A DNA stretch of 64,000 nt from an uncultured Lachnospiraceae bacterium (GCA_947629525.1 CANREB010000007.1:26371-90370); one strand, 5' to 3'. Counted from the first letter of the stretch, positions 1 to 10,446 are shown. A program made the numbers and translations. Notes: a model not told the origin generated them from the sequence alone.

Positions 1-816
1 GATCTGATAAATACAGGCATAGGCGGTACAGGCTTTAACGAAGCCATGGCGCTTAGCTGGCTTGGCAACGAGGTCGATTTTATGAGCATGGTTGCAAGGA
101 GCATGCCCCGCAGGCAGATAATGGCATATCTTCAGATAAATAACGTCGATTTGAAAACAGATTATGTTCTTCCGATGCTCGACGGCATGCCTACGTCCGT
201 AGTTCTGTACTGTAAGGGACAGAAGCAGACATTTGAGGATGTTAAGGATATAAGGACGGTGGACTATGATTACGAGATATTTGAGAAACAGATACAGGAT
301 AAAGATATGGTTCTTATATCAAACTGTAATTTCTGCCGTCCTCTAATAGAATTATCAAAAAAATATAATAAGCCGCTGGCGGTTAATGTAAGAAGCATGC
401 GCGCCGAAAAGATAGAACAGAAAAAAGACTTTCTGGCGGCGGCTGACATTCTCTATATAAGCGATGATGACCTTGACAGCGAACCGTATGACTGCATAAA
501 TGAATGCAGGGAAAAGTATGATCCTGAAATAATCGTGCTCGGCATAGGTGCAAAGGGCGTTATTCTTTATACCAAGGAAGATAACAGTATACTTGAGTAC
601 AAGACGGTCAAGACGAATGAGGTAGTAAATACAGTGGGTGCGGGCAATGCGATGTTTTCGGCGTTTCTGCATTACTATGTGAAAACGGGCGACGCCAAGG
701 CGGCGATAAAAAACGCGCTTCTGTTTGCTTCATATAAGATAGGATTTGTGGGAAGTTCCAACGGATTTATGACTGAGGAACAGATAGAGCAGTGGAAGCG
801 GCTCATTTGGAACTAG
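1..816 (+). CDS. PfkB-family carbohydrate kinase, 5' end cut by window
   Basis: The reading frame is open from base 1, so the start lies outside the window; 271 codons are visible. The C-terminal part fits the PfkB/ribokinase fold: a sugar-binding GGTGFNEAM stretch near the left edge and the family anion-hole/catalytic motif NTVGAGNAMFSAF around base 640. In active PfkB kinases this reads GAGD, where the Asp is the catalytic base; here it is Asn. The family phosphorylates sugars or nucleosides with ATP in the cytoplasm; the substrate cannot be told. A strong terminator follows directly. Confidence is high for family, low for activity. Confidence 0.85.
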   Translation, partial: DLINTGIGGTGFNEAMALSWLGNEVDFMSMVARSMPRRQIMAYLQINNVDLKTDYVLPMLDGMPTSVVLYCKGQKQTFEDVKDIRTVDYDYEIFEKQIQDKDMVLISNCNFCRPLIELSKKYNKPLAVNVRSMRAEKIEQKKDFLAAADILYISDDDLDSEPYDCINECREKYDPEIIVLGIGAKGVILYTKEDNSILEYKTVKTNEVVNTVGAGNAMFSAFLHYYVKTGDAKAAIKNALLFASYKIGFVGSSNGFMTEEQIEQWKRLIWN

Positions 817-818
817 AT

Positions 819-851
819 AAAAATATCTCCCGAAACGGGAGATATTTTTTT
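819..851. terminator. Bidirectional intrinsic terminator
   Basis: A 12-bp perfect stem (821-832 with 836-847) around an AAA loop is flanked by an A-run on the left and a T-run on the right. It lies between two convergent genes, so it can end transcripts from both strands. Confidence 0.9.
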
Positions 852-861
852 GCGGGTATAT

Positions 862-1560
862 TTACATATACAGATATTTTAAGAACGCGACTGCGTTGTC
901 GATACTGTTTGAGTTGACTACAAAGCAGATGATGGGTTCCGACTTGAACATATAATATTGATTGAGCTTTTCACAGTCGCCAAGGCGTATGCCGACGGGA
1001 ACAGACTCTGCGTCTTCACCGGGTTTGGCATAATACAGCTTGTCGCCAAACTGCTCCAGCATATCTTCGGGAAGCACATCTGTAATATCGGAAAGATATT
1101 CAGCGCGTGTGAAGTAGTCCACAGCGCCGGCGTCGCCGACGATCACGTCAAGCTCTCCTGTAGATATCACTGCCATGGTTTTTTCTATGCTCATATATGA
1201 GTCGGTATCATTCATAGTTTCCGTGAGATATACGGAAGAATCGATATATACGTCGCTTTTTTTCGTATCTATATTCATATACTCGGCAAATCCGTCTGCA
1301 AGCCCTGTATTTGACGAATCGCCGTAAGCGTTGTAAAAGAACGCGCCAAATGCCGTATCTTTGGGTGCTGTTATTATTGAATAGGCGATATATATGATGA
1401 GCACGGCGGCTGCCGCTATGAATAATGTTGCTTTAAGATAGTATTCTTTAAAATAGTTTAACTTTTCACGCAGCGGCGCGCCTTTAAGTTTGGCGTTCTG
1501 TTCGCGTATTTCATCATGCATGGATCGGTTTTGGTCGCGGTTTTTATTATAAACATCCAT
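862..1560 (-). CDS. Uncharacterised single-pass membrane protein
   Basis: 232 residues. I chose the ATG at 1560 because GGGAG sits 5 nt upstream; an in-frame start at 1578 would include that site. The N-terminus is charged and cytoplasmic, followed by one membrane helix around residues 48-68 (LFIAAAAVLIIYIAYSII), then an extracellular part of about 160 residues. The external part has short phrases (VISTGELDVIVGDAGAVDYF) reminiscent of a solute-binding fold, but I do not recognise a family. A consensus promoter lies 55-83 nt upstream. Function unknown. Confidence 0.75.
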   Translation of the reverse strand: MDVYNKNRDQNRSMHDEIREQNAKLKGAPLREKLNYFKEYYLKATLFIAAAAVLIIYIAYSIITAPKDTAFGAFFYNAYGDSSNTGLADGFAEYMNIDTKKSDVYIDSSVYLTETMNDTDSYMSIEKTMAVISTGELDVIVGDAGAVDYFTRAEYLSDITDVLPEDMLEQFGDKLYYAKPGEDAESVPVGIRLGDCEKLNQYYMFKSEPIICFVVNSNSIDNAVAFLKYLYM

Positions 1561-1614
1561 AATTTCTCCCTTCCGCACTGCTTTGGCGCATAGTTTACTT
1601 TATTTATGCGTTGT

Positions 1615-1643
1615 ATTTTATCGCACGTACATGGGAATGTCAA
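1615..1643 (-). promoter_or_regulatory. Sigma-A promoter for the 862-1560 gene
   Basis: Read on the minus strand: TTGACA (1643-1638), a 17-bp spacer, and TAAAAT (1620-1615). It faces the gene starting at 1560. Confidence 0.7.
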
Positions 1644-1731
1644 TTAATTTTTTCTAAACCTTGAATATTGACTTGATTTGTAATAAGATAAGTTATATTG
1701 TAAATAAAAAATACGGAAGGGTTGGTTTTAT

Positions 1732-2232
1732 ATGAATGACAGTTACAAAGAGTTAATGGTAAAAAAGGAACGCAGCTTTTTACAACAGCTTTTGAGGATC
1801 GCATGCATTGTGTTCACCGTGTTATTGGGTATGGTTACGCTTCTTACCGGCAATATCATATTGTTTATCGTGGTTGTGGTGCTCGGTGTGCTTGATTATT
1901 TGATCTTCCAGTGGACGGATATTGAATATGAGTATCTTTACCTTGACAAGGAAATCTCCGTGGACAAGATACTGGCGAAAACAAGAAGAAAAAAGGCGGC
2001 TAAGATAGAGGTGGACAAGATCGAGATATTGGCGCCGGAAAGTTCGCACCAGCTTGACTCATACAGGAACAGACAGGTAAAGACAATGGATTACAGCGCA
2101 GGACATGATCTGCCCGGACAGAAGCTCTATGCCGCTTACTACGAAGGAAGCCAAAGATTTCTGTTTAATCTGGACGATGATTTCGTAAAGACTGTCAAGT
2201 CTGTTGCGCCGAGAAAAGTATTTGTCGAATAA
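1732..2232 (+). CDS. Small two-helix membrane protein, DUF6106-like
   Basis: 166 residues. Two adjacent hydrophobic helices lie at about residues 24-58 (IACIVFTVLLGMVTLL and NIILFIVVVVLGVLDYLIF), followed by a soluble domain with a basic patch (KTRRKKAAKIEVDKIEIL) and a conserved-looking C-terminal part (YYEGSQRFLFNLDDDFVK). The layout resembles the uncharacterised DUF6106 proteins of Lachnospiraceae, an assignment from memory. It stands alone and ends 91 nt before guaB, which has its own promoter. Function unknown. Confidence 0.7.
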   Translation: MNDSYKELMVKKERSFLQQLLRIACIVFTVLLGMVTLLTGNIILFIVVVVLGVLDYLIFQWTDIEYEYLYLDKEISVDKILAKTRRKKAAKIEVDKIEILAPESSHQLDSYRNRQVKTMDYSAGHDLPGQKLYAAYYEGSQRFLFNLDDDFVKTVKSVAPRKVFVE

Positions 2233-2245
2233 ACAGATTTCATGC

Positions 2246-2274
2246 TTGACGATTGTGGTATGTTTTTGTATAAT
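2246..2274 (+). promoter_or_regulatory. Sigma-A promoter of guaB
   Basis: TTGACG (2246-2251), a 17-bp spacer and TATAAT (2269-2274), about 50 nt before the guaB start. I saw no riboswitch fold in the short leader. Confidence 0.8.
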
Positions 2275-2302
2275 TTTGAATAATTAAACCATTAACATTT
2301 AA

Positions 2303-3778
<1,476 letters not shown>

Positions 3779-3789
3779 GTGATTTTTGG

Positions 3790-3819
3790 CGCTGCCACTA
3801 AGCTGTGGCAGCGTTTTTT
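3790..3819 (+). terminator. Terminator of guaB
   Basis: A perfect 9-bp GC-rich stem (3790-3798 with 3805-3813), a 6-nt loop, then six T. It separates guaB from the DHH gene, whose start at 3840 lies just beyond. Confidence 0.9.
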
Positions 3820-3839
3820 GCATAAAACAGGAGGGGAAT

Positions 3840-5342
3840 ATGCGTTTAAGCGAGTTGGAGGTATACAGCCAGATAACGATACAGACGCATGATAATCCCG
3901 ATGCTGATGCGATAGCTTCGGGATTTGCACTGTACAAATATTTCAGGAGCAAGGGGAAAAAAGTATCGCTCATATACAGCGGAAGATACAGGATAAGAAA
4001 AACTGATTTAAAGCTTATGATAGAAAAGCTGCGTATTCCGATAAAGTACCGTGTATTTAAAGATGAAAAAATAGACGGTCTTTTGCTGACCGTGGACTGT
4101 CAGTACGGGGCGGGGAACGTACAGTGCTTTAAGGCTGACAATGTAGCGGTTATAGACCATCATGAACAGGAGACACCGCTCATTTCCCTTGTGGGGAGCG
4201 AGATAAATTCAAGTCTTGGAAGCTGTGCGACGCTTGTATGGCAGATGCTTTTAAAAGAAGGATACCCGATAAACAGCAATGTCAAGATAGGGACAGCGCT
4301 TTATTACGGGCTTTACCGCGATACCAACCAGTTTACGGAGTTGTTTTATCCTCTTGATATGGATATGCGCGAGGCAGTTTCGACAGATAAGAGCATACTT
4401 CATTTTCTGAGTAATTCCAACCTGACGCTTCAGGAGCTTGAAATAGCGGGTATAGCGCTTATAAGATATATTTACAATAACGATTTCCATTATGCCATCA
4501 TACAGACAAAACCATGCGATCCCAATCTTCTCGGCATTATAAGCGATTTTCTTATACAGGTGGATGAGATACATACATGTGTAGTATTTAATCACACGCA
4601 GGACGGCTATAAGTATTCCGTGAGGAGCTGCATCAGGGAAGTGCGCGCAAATGAACTTGCAGGGTATCTTGCGCAGGATATAGGGTCAGGCGGAGGACAT
4701 ACGGAGCGCGCGGGCGGCTTCCTCAGTGAAAGAAAATACGAGCAGTATTATCCGGTGCTTCACGCCGAGGCATATTTCGGCAATAAGATGAACGAGTATT
4801 TTGAAAGTTTTGATATAATCGACTCAACGCAGTACGACATCAATATAGCGGAAATGGAAAGATTTGAAAGAAAGAAAAATAACATAGGTTATGTAAAAGC
4901 AAGTTCCCTGCTTCCTGTCGGTACGCAGTGCATAATAAGATCACTTAGCGGAGACAGCGAATTTCTTATAGATCAGGGAAGCTATATCATAATGGATGAG
5001 AGCAGTAATGCGCGCGCGGTATCTCAAAAGGAATTTGACGCAGATTATGAGATAAGTCCGGAAGATTTTATGATAGCGCCCGAATATGCGCCGAAACTTA
5101 AGGTTAAAGATACAAGCGAAGATATCGACTTGACGCGCCATATGAAGGTGTGTACCGCGAAGCATACGGTAAGAGTGTACGCAAAGCGGCTGTCGCGCGG
5201 CGTCAAACTTTTCACACCGCAGTCGAAAGAAACGTATATGCTTGGCAACAAAGGCGATTATCTGACAGCCGACTGCAATAATATCCGCAATATGGGAATA
5301 GTGGAACAGGATGCCTTTGGCAGACTCTATCAGAAGATATAG
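3840..5342 (+). CDS. DHH-family phosphoesterase with long C-terminal extension
   Basis: 500 residues from the ATG at 3840, chosen for the GAGGGG upstream; an earlier in-frame start at 3786 would lie in the guaB terminator. Catalytic DHH features: HDNPDADAIASG at residues 17-28, DHH at 106-108, and the DHHA1-type GGGH at 284-287. This matches NrnA-like enzymes that degrade nanoRNA, pAp or cyclic-dinucleotide products, but those are about 320 residues. The extra 180 residues at the C-terminus are unassigned and include a segment after residue 400 that may be a ligand domain. It is first in a tight cluster with the next two genes. Confidence 0.88.
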   Translation: MRLSELEVYSQITIQTHDNPDADAIASGFALYKYFRSKGKKVSLIYSGRYRIRKTDLKLMIEKLRIPIKYRVFKDEKIDGLLLTVDCQYGAGNVQCFKADNVAVIDHHEQETPLISLVGSEINSSLGSCATLVWQMLLKEGYPINSNVKIGTALYYGLYRDTNQFTELFYPLDMDMREAVSTDKSILHFLSNSNLTLQELEIAGIALIRYIYNNDFHYAIIQTKPCDPNLLGIISDFLIQVDEIHTCVVFNHTQDGYKYSVRSCIREVRANELAGYLAQDIGSGGGHTERAGGFLSERKYEQYYPVLHAEAYFGNKMNEYFESFDIIDSTQYDINIAEMERFERKKNNIGYVKASSLLPVGTQCIIRSLSGDSEFLIDQGSYIIMDESSNARAVSQKEFDADYEISPEDFMIAPEYAPKLKVKDTSEDIDLTRHMKVCTAKHTVRVYAKRLSRGVKLFTPQSKETYMLGNKGDYLTADCNNIRNMGIVEQDAFGRLYQKI

Positions 5343-5358
5343 ATGCGGGAGATGCTGT

Positions 5359-5838
5359 ATGCTTTACAAAAAATATATGCTTTACAATGATAATATGGAG
5401 ATCATGCTGCCTTCCCGGCTTAGTATGAACGATACTTATGTTACGGCAGGATATAATTGGATATCGGATGACAGGCACGTGACGGTAAATGTCACAAAGG
5501 GCGCGGCAGGATTAAATGACAGCAGGCTTTATCAAAGGCTTGACAAATACTATAAGCAGTTTAACAGAAATATGTCGGGATTTGAATGCAAAAAAATATT
5601 AAAGCGTGAGATAAACAGGCGTAATTATGGTGAGATGGACTATATCTGCGAAGTGTCGGGATATCGTTTTTTTAACGTATTTATGCTTGGGAGTCTCGAG
5701 CAGGCGGAGCTTATCCTTAACCTTCAATGTATGGAGAGCGACAGCGGCGAGTATGGCAGTATATTCGCGAACATATCAGCTTCTGTGAGACTTTTTGATA
5801 AAATCAGTGACAATGGGAGCAGTGCGGATGTTAGTTAG
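5359..5838 (+). CDS. Small soluble protein, possibly DcrB/PsbP-like
   Basis: 159 residues from the ATG at 5359, chosen because GGGAG lies 8 nt upstream; the gene begins 16 nt after the DHH gene ends. There is no signal peptide or membrane helix. The pattern (PSRLSMNDTYVTAGYNW near the start, alternating beta-rich segments, and a C-terminal GSIFANISASVRLFD) loosely resembles the DcrB/PsbP/Mog1 fold, where small proteins attach to membrane or secretion assemblies. That is a low-confidence fold guess. Its end overlaps the next gene by 11 nt, suggesting translational coupling. Confidence 0.7.
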   Translation: MLYKKYMLYNDNMEIMLPSRLSMNDTYVTAGYNWISDDRHVTVNVTKGAAGLNDSRLYQRLDKYYKQFNRNMSGFECKKILKREINRRNYGEMDYICEVSGYRFFNVFMLGSLEQAELILNLQCMESDSGEYGSIFANISASVRLFDKISDNGSSADVS

Positions 5839-6736
5839 GGAAAATGACAGACAGATAACATTTTCTTTTCAAAAAAACGATAATTATTATGAGATCGGAT
5901 ATAAGATACTGGAGCAGGAAAAACTTGTAAATATACTGCCATATGTGAAAAAAAGCATTAACGGCAGGGTAAAGCTGATATTCAGGATCGATGGCGGAGG
6001 ACTTGTTTTACTGTCAGAGGTACTTGACAAATTGAGCAGTAATGATATTATAGATTTGCTTTATGAACTGATAAATATCTGTGAGCGTGTTGAAGACAAT
6101 GGTTTTTTAAAGAGGGAGTGCATCTGGTACAGGTATGGGCATATATATTACAACATTGATACAAAACAGCCTATGCTTGCGGTACTTCCGGTGACATGCG
6201 AGCCTGAGTGCAGTGACGGCAGCAGCTGGGCGCGGCGCCTTGAAGAAACTGTATCGAAGATATCGGATTTCCTGCCCGGGCAGAAAGCGGAACAGGCAAA
6301 AGAGATAATAGCAGGCTTTATAACGGGAAATATCACGTCGGGCGAAGCGCTTGAAAGGATAAACAGGCTTGGCAGCGGAAGTTCCGATCTTCTTGCTGAT
6401 AAGAGCAAAAAGCCGCCTCAGACAGCTTTAAGGCTCTTCTATGCGGGAAAGAACGGCGAACTGACATTTTTTGTGGAAGACAGTGATTTTGTTATCGGTA
6501 AAGACGGACATAAAGCTGAAGGCGTAATACCGGACAAGTTTTCGGGGGCGGTGAGCAGATGCCACTGTGTTATATCGAAGCTTAACGGAAAGTATTTTGT
6601 GCAGGATCTTGACAGCACCAACCACACATTTGTCAACGGCGAGGTCATACCGCCATATGAGATAGCACAGATATGCCACAATGATATACTGAGTGTGGCA
6701 GACATTGAATTCAGGGCAAATATTATGGAAATATAA
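5828..6736 (+). CDS. FHA-domain protein with DUF6382-like N-terminus
   Basis: 302 residues from the ATG at 5828, which has GGGAG 8 nt upstream; longer in-frame starts at 5795 and 5813 lack this. The N-terminal 200 residues resemble the DUF6382 region found before FHA domains in Clostridia. The C-terminal 90 residues are a full forkhead-associated domain: IGK, then SRCHC, then DSTNHTFVNG, the phosphothreonine-binding signature with H replacing the usual G. FHA domains read Ser/Thr phosphorylation, so a Hanks kinase partner is expected, but none is in this window. Confidence 0.88.
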   Translation: MLVRENDRQITFSFQKNDNYYEIGYKILEQEKLVNILPYVKKSINGRVKLIFRIDGGGLVLLSEVLDKLSSNDIIDLLYELINICERVEDNGFLKRECIWYRYGHIYYNIDTKQPMLAVLPVTCEPECSDGSSWARRLEETVSKISDFLPGQKAEQAKEIIAGFITGNITSGEALERINRLGSGSSDLLADKSKKPPQTALRLFYAGKNGELTFFVEDSDFVIGKDGHKAEGVIPDKFSGAVSRCHCVISKLNGKYFVQDLDSTNHTFVNGEVIPPYEIAQICHNDILSVADIEFRANIMEI

Positions 6737-6755
6737 GTGTAAACGGAGGATTATT

Positions 6756-7331
6756 ATGAATGGCACTATCGAAATAAGATGGCATGGACGCGGCGGGCAG
6801 GGCGCGAAAACAGCGGCACTTCTGCTTGCAGACGTGGCATTTAAGACAGGAAAATATGTGCAGGGCTTTCCCGAGTATGGTCCTGAGCGTATGGGCGCGC
6901 CGATCACGGCGTACAACCGTATAAGCGACAGCGAGATAACAGTCCACTCGAATATATATGAGCCGGATTATGTCGTTGTTGTAGATGAGAGTCTTTTGGA
7001 CAGTATCGACGTGACAAAAGGGCTTAAGGAAGACGGCGCGGTCATCATCAATACCGAGCATACAAAGGATGAACTTATGCGGCATCTGAACGGATATAAA
7101 GGAAACGTGTACACTGTCGATGCCCGAGGTATATCGACACGGGCGCTTGGAAAGAATTATCCCAATTCACCTATGCTTGCCGCCGCGGTTGCGGTATCGG
7201 GTGTTATGGATGAGGATGAGTTCCTTACCGAGATGAAAAGTTCATTTGAACATAAATTTGCAAAGAAGCCCGAGGTCATAGACGGGAACATGCGCGCTCT
7301 TAAACTGGCATTTGATGAAATAAACAAATAG
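6756..7331 (+). CDS. porG: Pyruvate:ferredoxin oxidoreductase, gamma subunit
   Basis: 191 residues from the ATG at 6756, preceded by CGGAGG. It carries the gamma-domain signature RWHGRGGQGAKTAALLLADVA and FPEYGPERMGAP. It is the first gene of a four-gene set in the order gamma-delta-alpha-beta, as in four-subunit 2-oxoacid:ferredoxin oxidoreductases that turn pyruvate, CoA and oxidised ferredoxin into acetyl-CoA, CO2 and reduced ferredoxin. A 2-ketoisovalerate-type enzyme is the main alternative; the alpha subunit looks more like PorA. Confidence 0.93.
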   Translation: MNGTIEIRWHGRGGQGAKTAALLLADVAFKTGKYVQGFPEYGPERMGAPITAYNRISDSEITVHSNIYEPDYVVVVDESLLDSIDVTKGLKEDGAVIINTEHTKDELMRHLNGYKGNVYTVDARGISTRALGKNYPNSPMLAAAVAVSGVMDEDEFLTEMKSSFEHKFAKKPEVIDGNMRALKLAFDEINK

Positions 7332-7349
7332 ATATGGAGGCAGTCGGCA

Positions 7350-7649
7350 ATGGCAATACATGACAGAATAAATGAGAAAAGCCCTTGGACTGATATAACC
7401 GAGGGTAATAAAATATATGAAGCGGCTACATCGCGCGATTTTATTACGGGAGAGTGGAGGACTTCAACGCCTGTGTGGGAACCCGAAAAGTGCAGGCAGT
7501 GTCTTTTATGCACACCGGTATGTCCCGACTCATCGATACCTGTGTGCGATGAAAAGAGAACTGACTTTGATTATGATCACTGTAAAGGCTGCGGCATATG
7601 CGCCAAAGTATGTCCGTTTGAGGCAATAAGTATGAGAGAGGGGAAATAG
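7350..7649 (+). CDS. porD: Pyruvate:ferredoxin oxidoreductase, delta (ferredoxin-like) subunit
   Basis: 99 residues with two complete 4Fe-4S binding motifs: CRQCLLCTPVCP around residue 50 and CKGCGICAKVCP around residue 80. It passes electrons from the thiamine-bound intermediate to external ferredoxin. It starts 18 nt after porG, behind GGAGG, and ends 3 nt before porA, as expected for a stoichiometric operon. Confidence 0.95.
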   Translation: MAIHDRINEKSPWTDITEGNKIYEAATSRDFITGEWRTSTPVWEPEKCRQCLLCTPVCPDSSIPVCDEKRTDFDYDHCKGCGICAKVCPFEAISMREGK

Positions 7650-7652
7650 GCA

Positions 7653-8837
7653 ATGGCAGTAAGAGAGAGATTATCAGGAAACGAGGCTGTGGCATACGCG
7701 ATAAAACAGATAAATCCCGATGTTATGCCCGCATTTCCGATAACACCGTCAACGGAGATCCCGCAGTATGTAGCTAACTACATAGCAAACGGCGATATAG
7801 ATACTGAATTTATACATGTGGAGAGTGAGCACAGCGCTATGAGCGCGACTATCGGCGCGTCGGCAGCAGGGGCGAGAGCTGTAACGGCGACATCGTCATG
7901 CGGTATGGCGCTTATGTGGGAAGAATTGTATGTGGCAGCGTCAAACAGGCTTCCGATAGTGCTGGCGCTTGTAAACAGGGCGCTTTCGGGACCGATAAAT
8001 ATCAACGCTGACCATTCGGACAGTATGGGTGCAAGGGATTCCGGGTGGATACAGATATATGCGGAGTCAAATCAGGAGGTTTACGATAATTACATTCAGG
8101 CATTCCCGATAGCGGAGAACGAGGCTGTGCATCTTCCCGTTATGGTGTGTCAGGACGGTTTTATCACAAGCCACGGCGTGGAGAACATTATGCTTGTCGA
8201 AGACGATAAAGTAAAGGAATTTGTGGGAGAATACACGCCAAAACATTATCTTTTGAATGCTGACGAGAAACTTGCGGTAGGTCCTTATGCCGTATCGAAT
8301 TATTATATGGAAACCAAACGCGGGCAGAGACAGGCGATGATTAACGCAAAAAAGGTAATACTTGAAGCTGCCGAAAAATTTGAAAAAATGACAGGGCGCA
8401 GATACGGTTTTTTTGAAGAGTACAAAATGGATGACGCTGATTATGCGGTAGTCATCATAGGTTCGGCGGCAGGCACATGCAAGGCGGCAGTAGATCATAT
8501 AAGAAATACGGCAAAAAAGAAAGTCGGGCTTATTAAGATAAGGGTATTCAGACCTTTCCCTGAGGAAGAGATAGCATGTGCGCTTGCAAATGTAAAAGCT
8601 GTGGCGATAATGGACAGGAGCGAGATGTTTGCGGCTTCAGGCGGACCGCTTGGCGCTGAGGTGCGCGCGGCAATGTATCAGGCTCACTGTAAGGCGGAAG
8701 CTGTAAATTATTTCTATGGACTTGGTGGCAGGGATATTACCGTTTCAGATTTTGAAAGAGTGTACGAAAATCTTGAGAAGATGGCGGAGACTCATATTGC
8801 TGTCGGAATGTATGATTACATAGGATTGCGCGGATAA
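7653..8837 (+). CDS. porA: Pyruvate:ferredoxin oxidoreductase, alpha subunit
   Basis: 394 residues, usual length. Shows the pyrimidine-binding PAFPITPSTEI near the start, HVESEHSAMSATIGAS around residue 50, and TSSCGMALMWEELYVA around residue 80, followed by the transketolase C-terminal domain (VFRPFPEEEI). This subunit positions the substrate and thiamine diphosphate at the interface with beta. The start lies 3 nt after porD with a GAGGGG site inside the porD end. Confidence 0.96.
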   Translation: MAVRERLSGNEAVAYAIKQINPDVMPAFPITPSTEIPQYVANYIANGDIDTEFIHVESEHSAMSATIGASAAGARAVTATSSCGMALMWEELYVAASNRLPIVLALVNRALSGPININADHSDSMGARDSGWIQIYAESNQEVYDNYIQAFPIAENEAVHLPVMVCQDGFITSHGVENIMLVEDDKVKEFVGEYTPKHYLLNADEKLAVGPYAVSNYYMETKRGQRQAMINAKKVILEAAEKFEKMTGRRYGFFEEYKMDDADYAVVIIGSAAGTCKAAVDHIRNTAKKKVGLIKIRVFRPFPEEEIACALANVKAVAIMDRSEMFAASGGPLGAEVRAAMYQAHCKAEAVNYFYGLGGRDITVSDFERVYENLEKMAETHIAVGMYDYIGLRG

Positions 8838-8893
8838 CAGCGATTTTATCAGATTTTGGCTGCCGGTCAAAAAGCGGCGGAATGGAGATTAGT

Positions 8894-9844
8894 ATGGAAC
8901 AGGTATGGGAAAAAGCATATAATTTTAAAGAGGTTATGAATAAACCGGAGCGTCTTGCCGGAGGTCACAGGATGTGCGCCGGGTGCGGTGGTACTGTTAC
9001 TGTCAGGACTGTCCTGCGCGCCTTGGAGGAAGGTGATAAGGCAGTAATAGGAAACGCTACGGGCTGTCTTGAAGTTTCTTCGTTTATGTATCCTTATACG
9101 GCATACGAGGACAGTTATATACATAATGCTTTTGAGAATGCGGGAGCGACGCTCTCGGGTGTTGAGACGGCATATAATGTTTTAAAGAAAAAAGGAAAGA
9201 TAAAGGACAATTATAAGTTTATCACTTTTGGAGGTGACGGCGGCACATATGATATAGGTTTTCAGTCGCTTTCGGGTGCTATGGAGCGCGGTCATGATAT
9301 GGTCTATGTCTGCTACGATAACGGAGCGTATATGAATACAGGTACGCAGCGCTCGTCAGCTACTCCGCAGTATGCCGATACTACTACGACGCCGGCAGGA
9401 AAAGTTTCTTCGGGAAAGGTGCAGGTGCGCAAGGATCTTGCGGCTATCATAGCGGAACATCATGTGCCTTATGTGGCTCAAAGCACGTTTACCGCGAATT
9501 TCAAGGATCTGTATACAAAGGCGCAGCGTGCGATCTACACTAAAGGTCCTGCTTTTTTGAATGTATTGTCGCCATGTCCGCGGGGATGGGGATATGAACC
9601 GAGCGAGCTTATGAATATATGCAGGCTTGCGGCTGATACCTGTTATTGGCCGATGTTTGAAGTGATCGACGGTAAATGGGTACTCAGTTATGAACCAAAG
9701 AACAAGCTGCCTGTTGAGGACTTTTTACGGCCGCAGAGACGTTTTAAGCATCTCTTTAAAAAAGAAAATGAAGAGCTTATCGGAGAGCTTCAGGCGGAAG
9801 TTGACAGACTCTGGGAAGCGCTTAAAAAAAGATGTGAATTATGA
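8894..9844 (+). CDS. porB: Pyruvate:ferredoxin oxidoreductase, beta subunit
   Basis: 316 residues from the ATG at 8894, with GGAG 6 nt upstream; another ATG at 8882 is possible. The thiamine diphosphate motif is GDGGTYDIGFQSLSGA with downstream CYDNGAYMNTGTQRS, and the cluster cysteines begin at MCAGCGG near the N-terminus. It completes the porGDAB operon. A 56-nt gap separates it from porA. The operon ends at a hairpin at 9872-9897. Confidence 0.96.
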   Translation: MEQVWEKAYNFKEVMNKPERLAGGHRMCAGCGGTVTVRTVLRALEEGDKAVIGNATGCLEVSSFMYPYTAYEDSYIHNAFENAGATLSGVETAYNVLKKKGKIKDNYKFITFGGDGGTYDIGFQSLSGAMERGHDMVYVCYDNGAYMNTGTQRSSATPQYADTTTTPAGKVSSGKVQVRKDLAAIIAEHHVPYVAQSTFTANFKDLYTKAQRAIYTKGPAFLNVLSPCPRGWGYEPSELMNICRLAADTCYWPMFEVIDGKWVLSYEPKNKLPVEDFLRPQRRFKHLFKKENEELIGELQAEVDRLWEALKKRCEL

Positions 9845-9871
9845 CGTGTGGAAGGGAGCATATCAGTAAAT

Positions 9872-9904
9872 AAAGGAGCTGTGAAAACAGCTCCTTTGTA
9901 AATT
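9872..9904. terminator. Convergent terminator between porB and the 9904 gene
   Basis: A perfect 10-bp stem (9872-9881 with 9888-9897) and 6-nt loop. The T-rich tail is better on the minus strand than on the plus strand, so it probably serves the minus-strand gene best and porB more weakly. Confidence 0.7.
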
Positions 9905-10446
9905 CAGGATGTAACAGACTCTTCAAACTGACGCCTTGCTGCCTCTATTTCCGCCTGTTTTTTGGCTTCGTCTTCGGCAGCTTCGCGCATAAGACGTTCA
10001 TATATGGCATTGGCTTCTCTGACTATATCTTCATGTTCCGGAGGGAGGATCACTTCTCTGGTACTACTGGCGCCGTAGGCAGACGCAGAATCCATTGCGC
10101 CGCCGGCTATCAGTGAATCAACACTGTTTTGATTGCTTGAGGTATTTAAGATCGCGTCAAGTGCCGCTTTGGTGTCCTCATCGACAGGTCCTTTGCCGTA
10201 AAGCCCCGAGTAGGAACCTGTAGCAGCATTGTAAGCAGATTCGTCAACGTCATCTGCCGCTGCATTTTCAGCCTCTTTCTGCTCAAGGGCGAGTCGTTTT
10301 TCCTCTGCTTCGATGCGGAGTGCTTCTTCTTTTTCGGCAGGAGAGGGCCATACTCTGAATACTTCAGGATTATAAACTACAAACCACCATTTTATTACAT
10401 GGGGATAATATCTTTTAAAAAAGCACGCTGTTGCGACATCCATCAT
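9904..10446 (-). CDS. Uncharacterised charged coiled-coil protein
   Basis: 180 residues if started at the tandem ATG at 10446; a TTG at 10500 could add 18 residues, and neither has a strong ribosome site. An aromatic basic N-terminus (KRYYPHVIKWWFVVYNPEVF) leads into an Ala/Glu-rich helix (EKEEALRIEAEEKRLALEQK), a Ser/Gly/Ala-rich low-complexity middle, and a second charged helix at the C-terminus. There is no signal or membrane segment. I do not recognise a family. Confidence 0.6.
   Translation of the reverse strand: MMDVATACFFKRYYPHVIKWWFVVYNPEVFRVWPSPAEKEEALRIEAEEKRLALEQKEAENAAADDVDESAYNAATGSYSGLYGKGPVDEDTKAALDAILNTSSNQNSVDSLIAGGAMDSASAYGASSTREVILPPEHEDIVREANAIYERLMREAAEDEAKKQAEIEAARRQFEESVTS

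Noticed and set aside
3786..3839. Longer start for the DHH gene
   Set aside because: The extra codons would read through the guaB terminator hairpin; the ATG at 3840 has a ribosome site.
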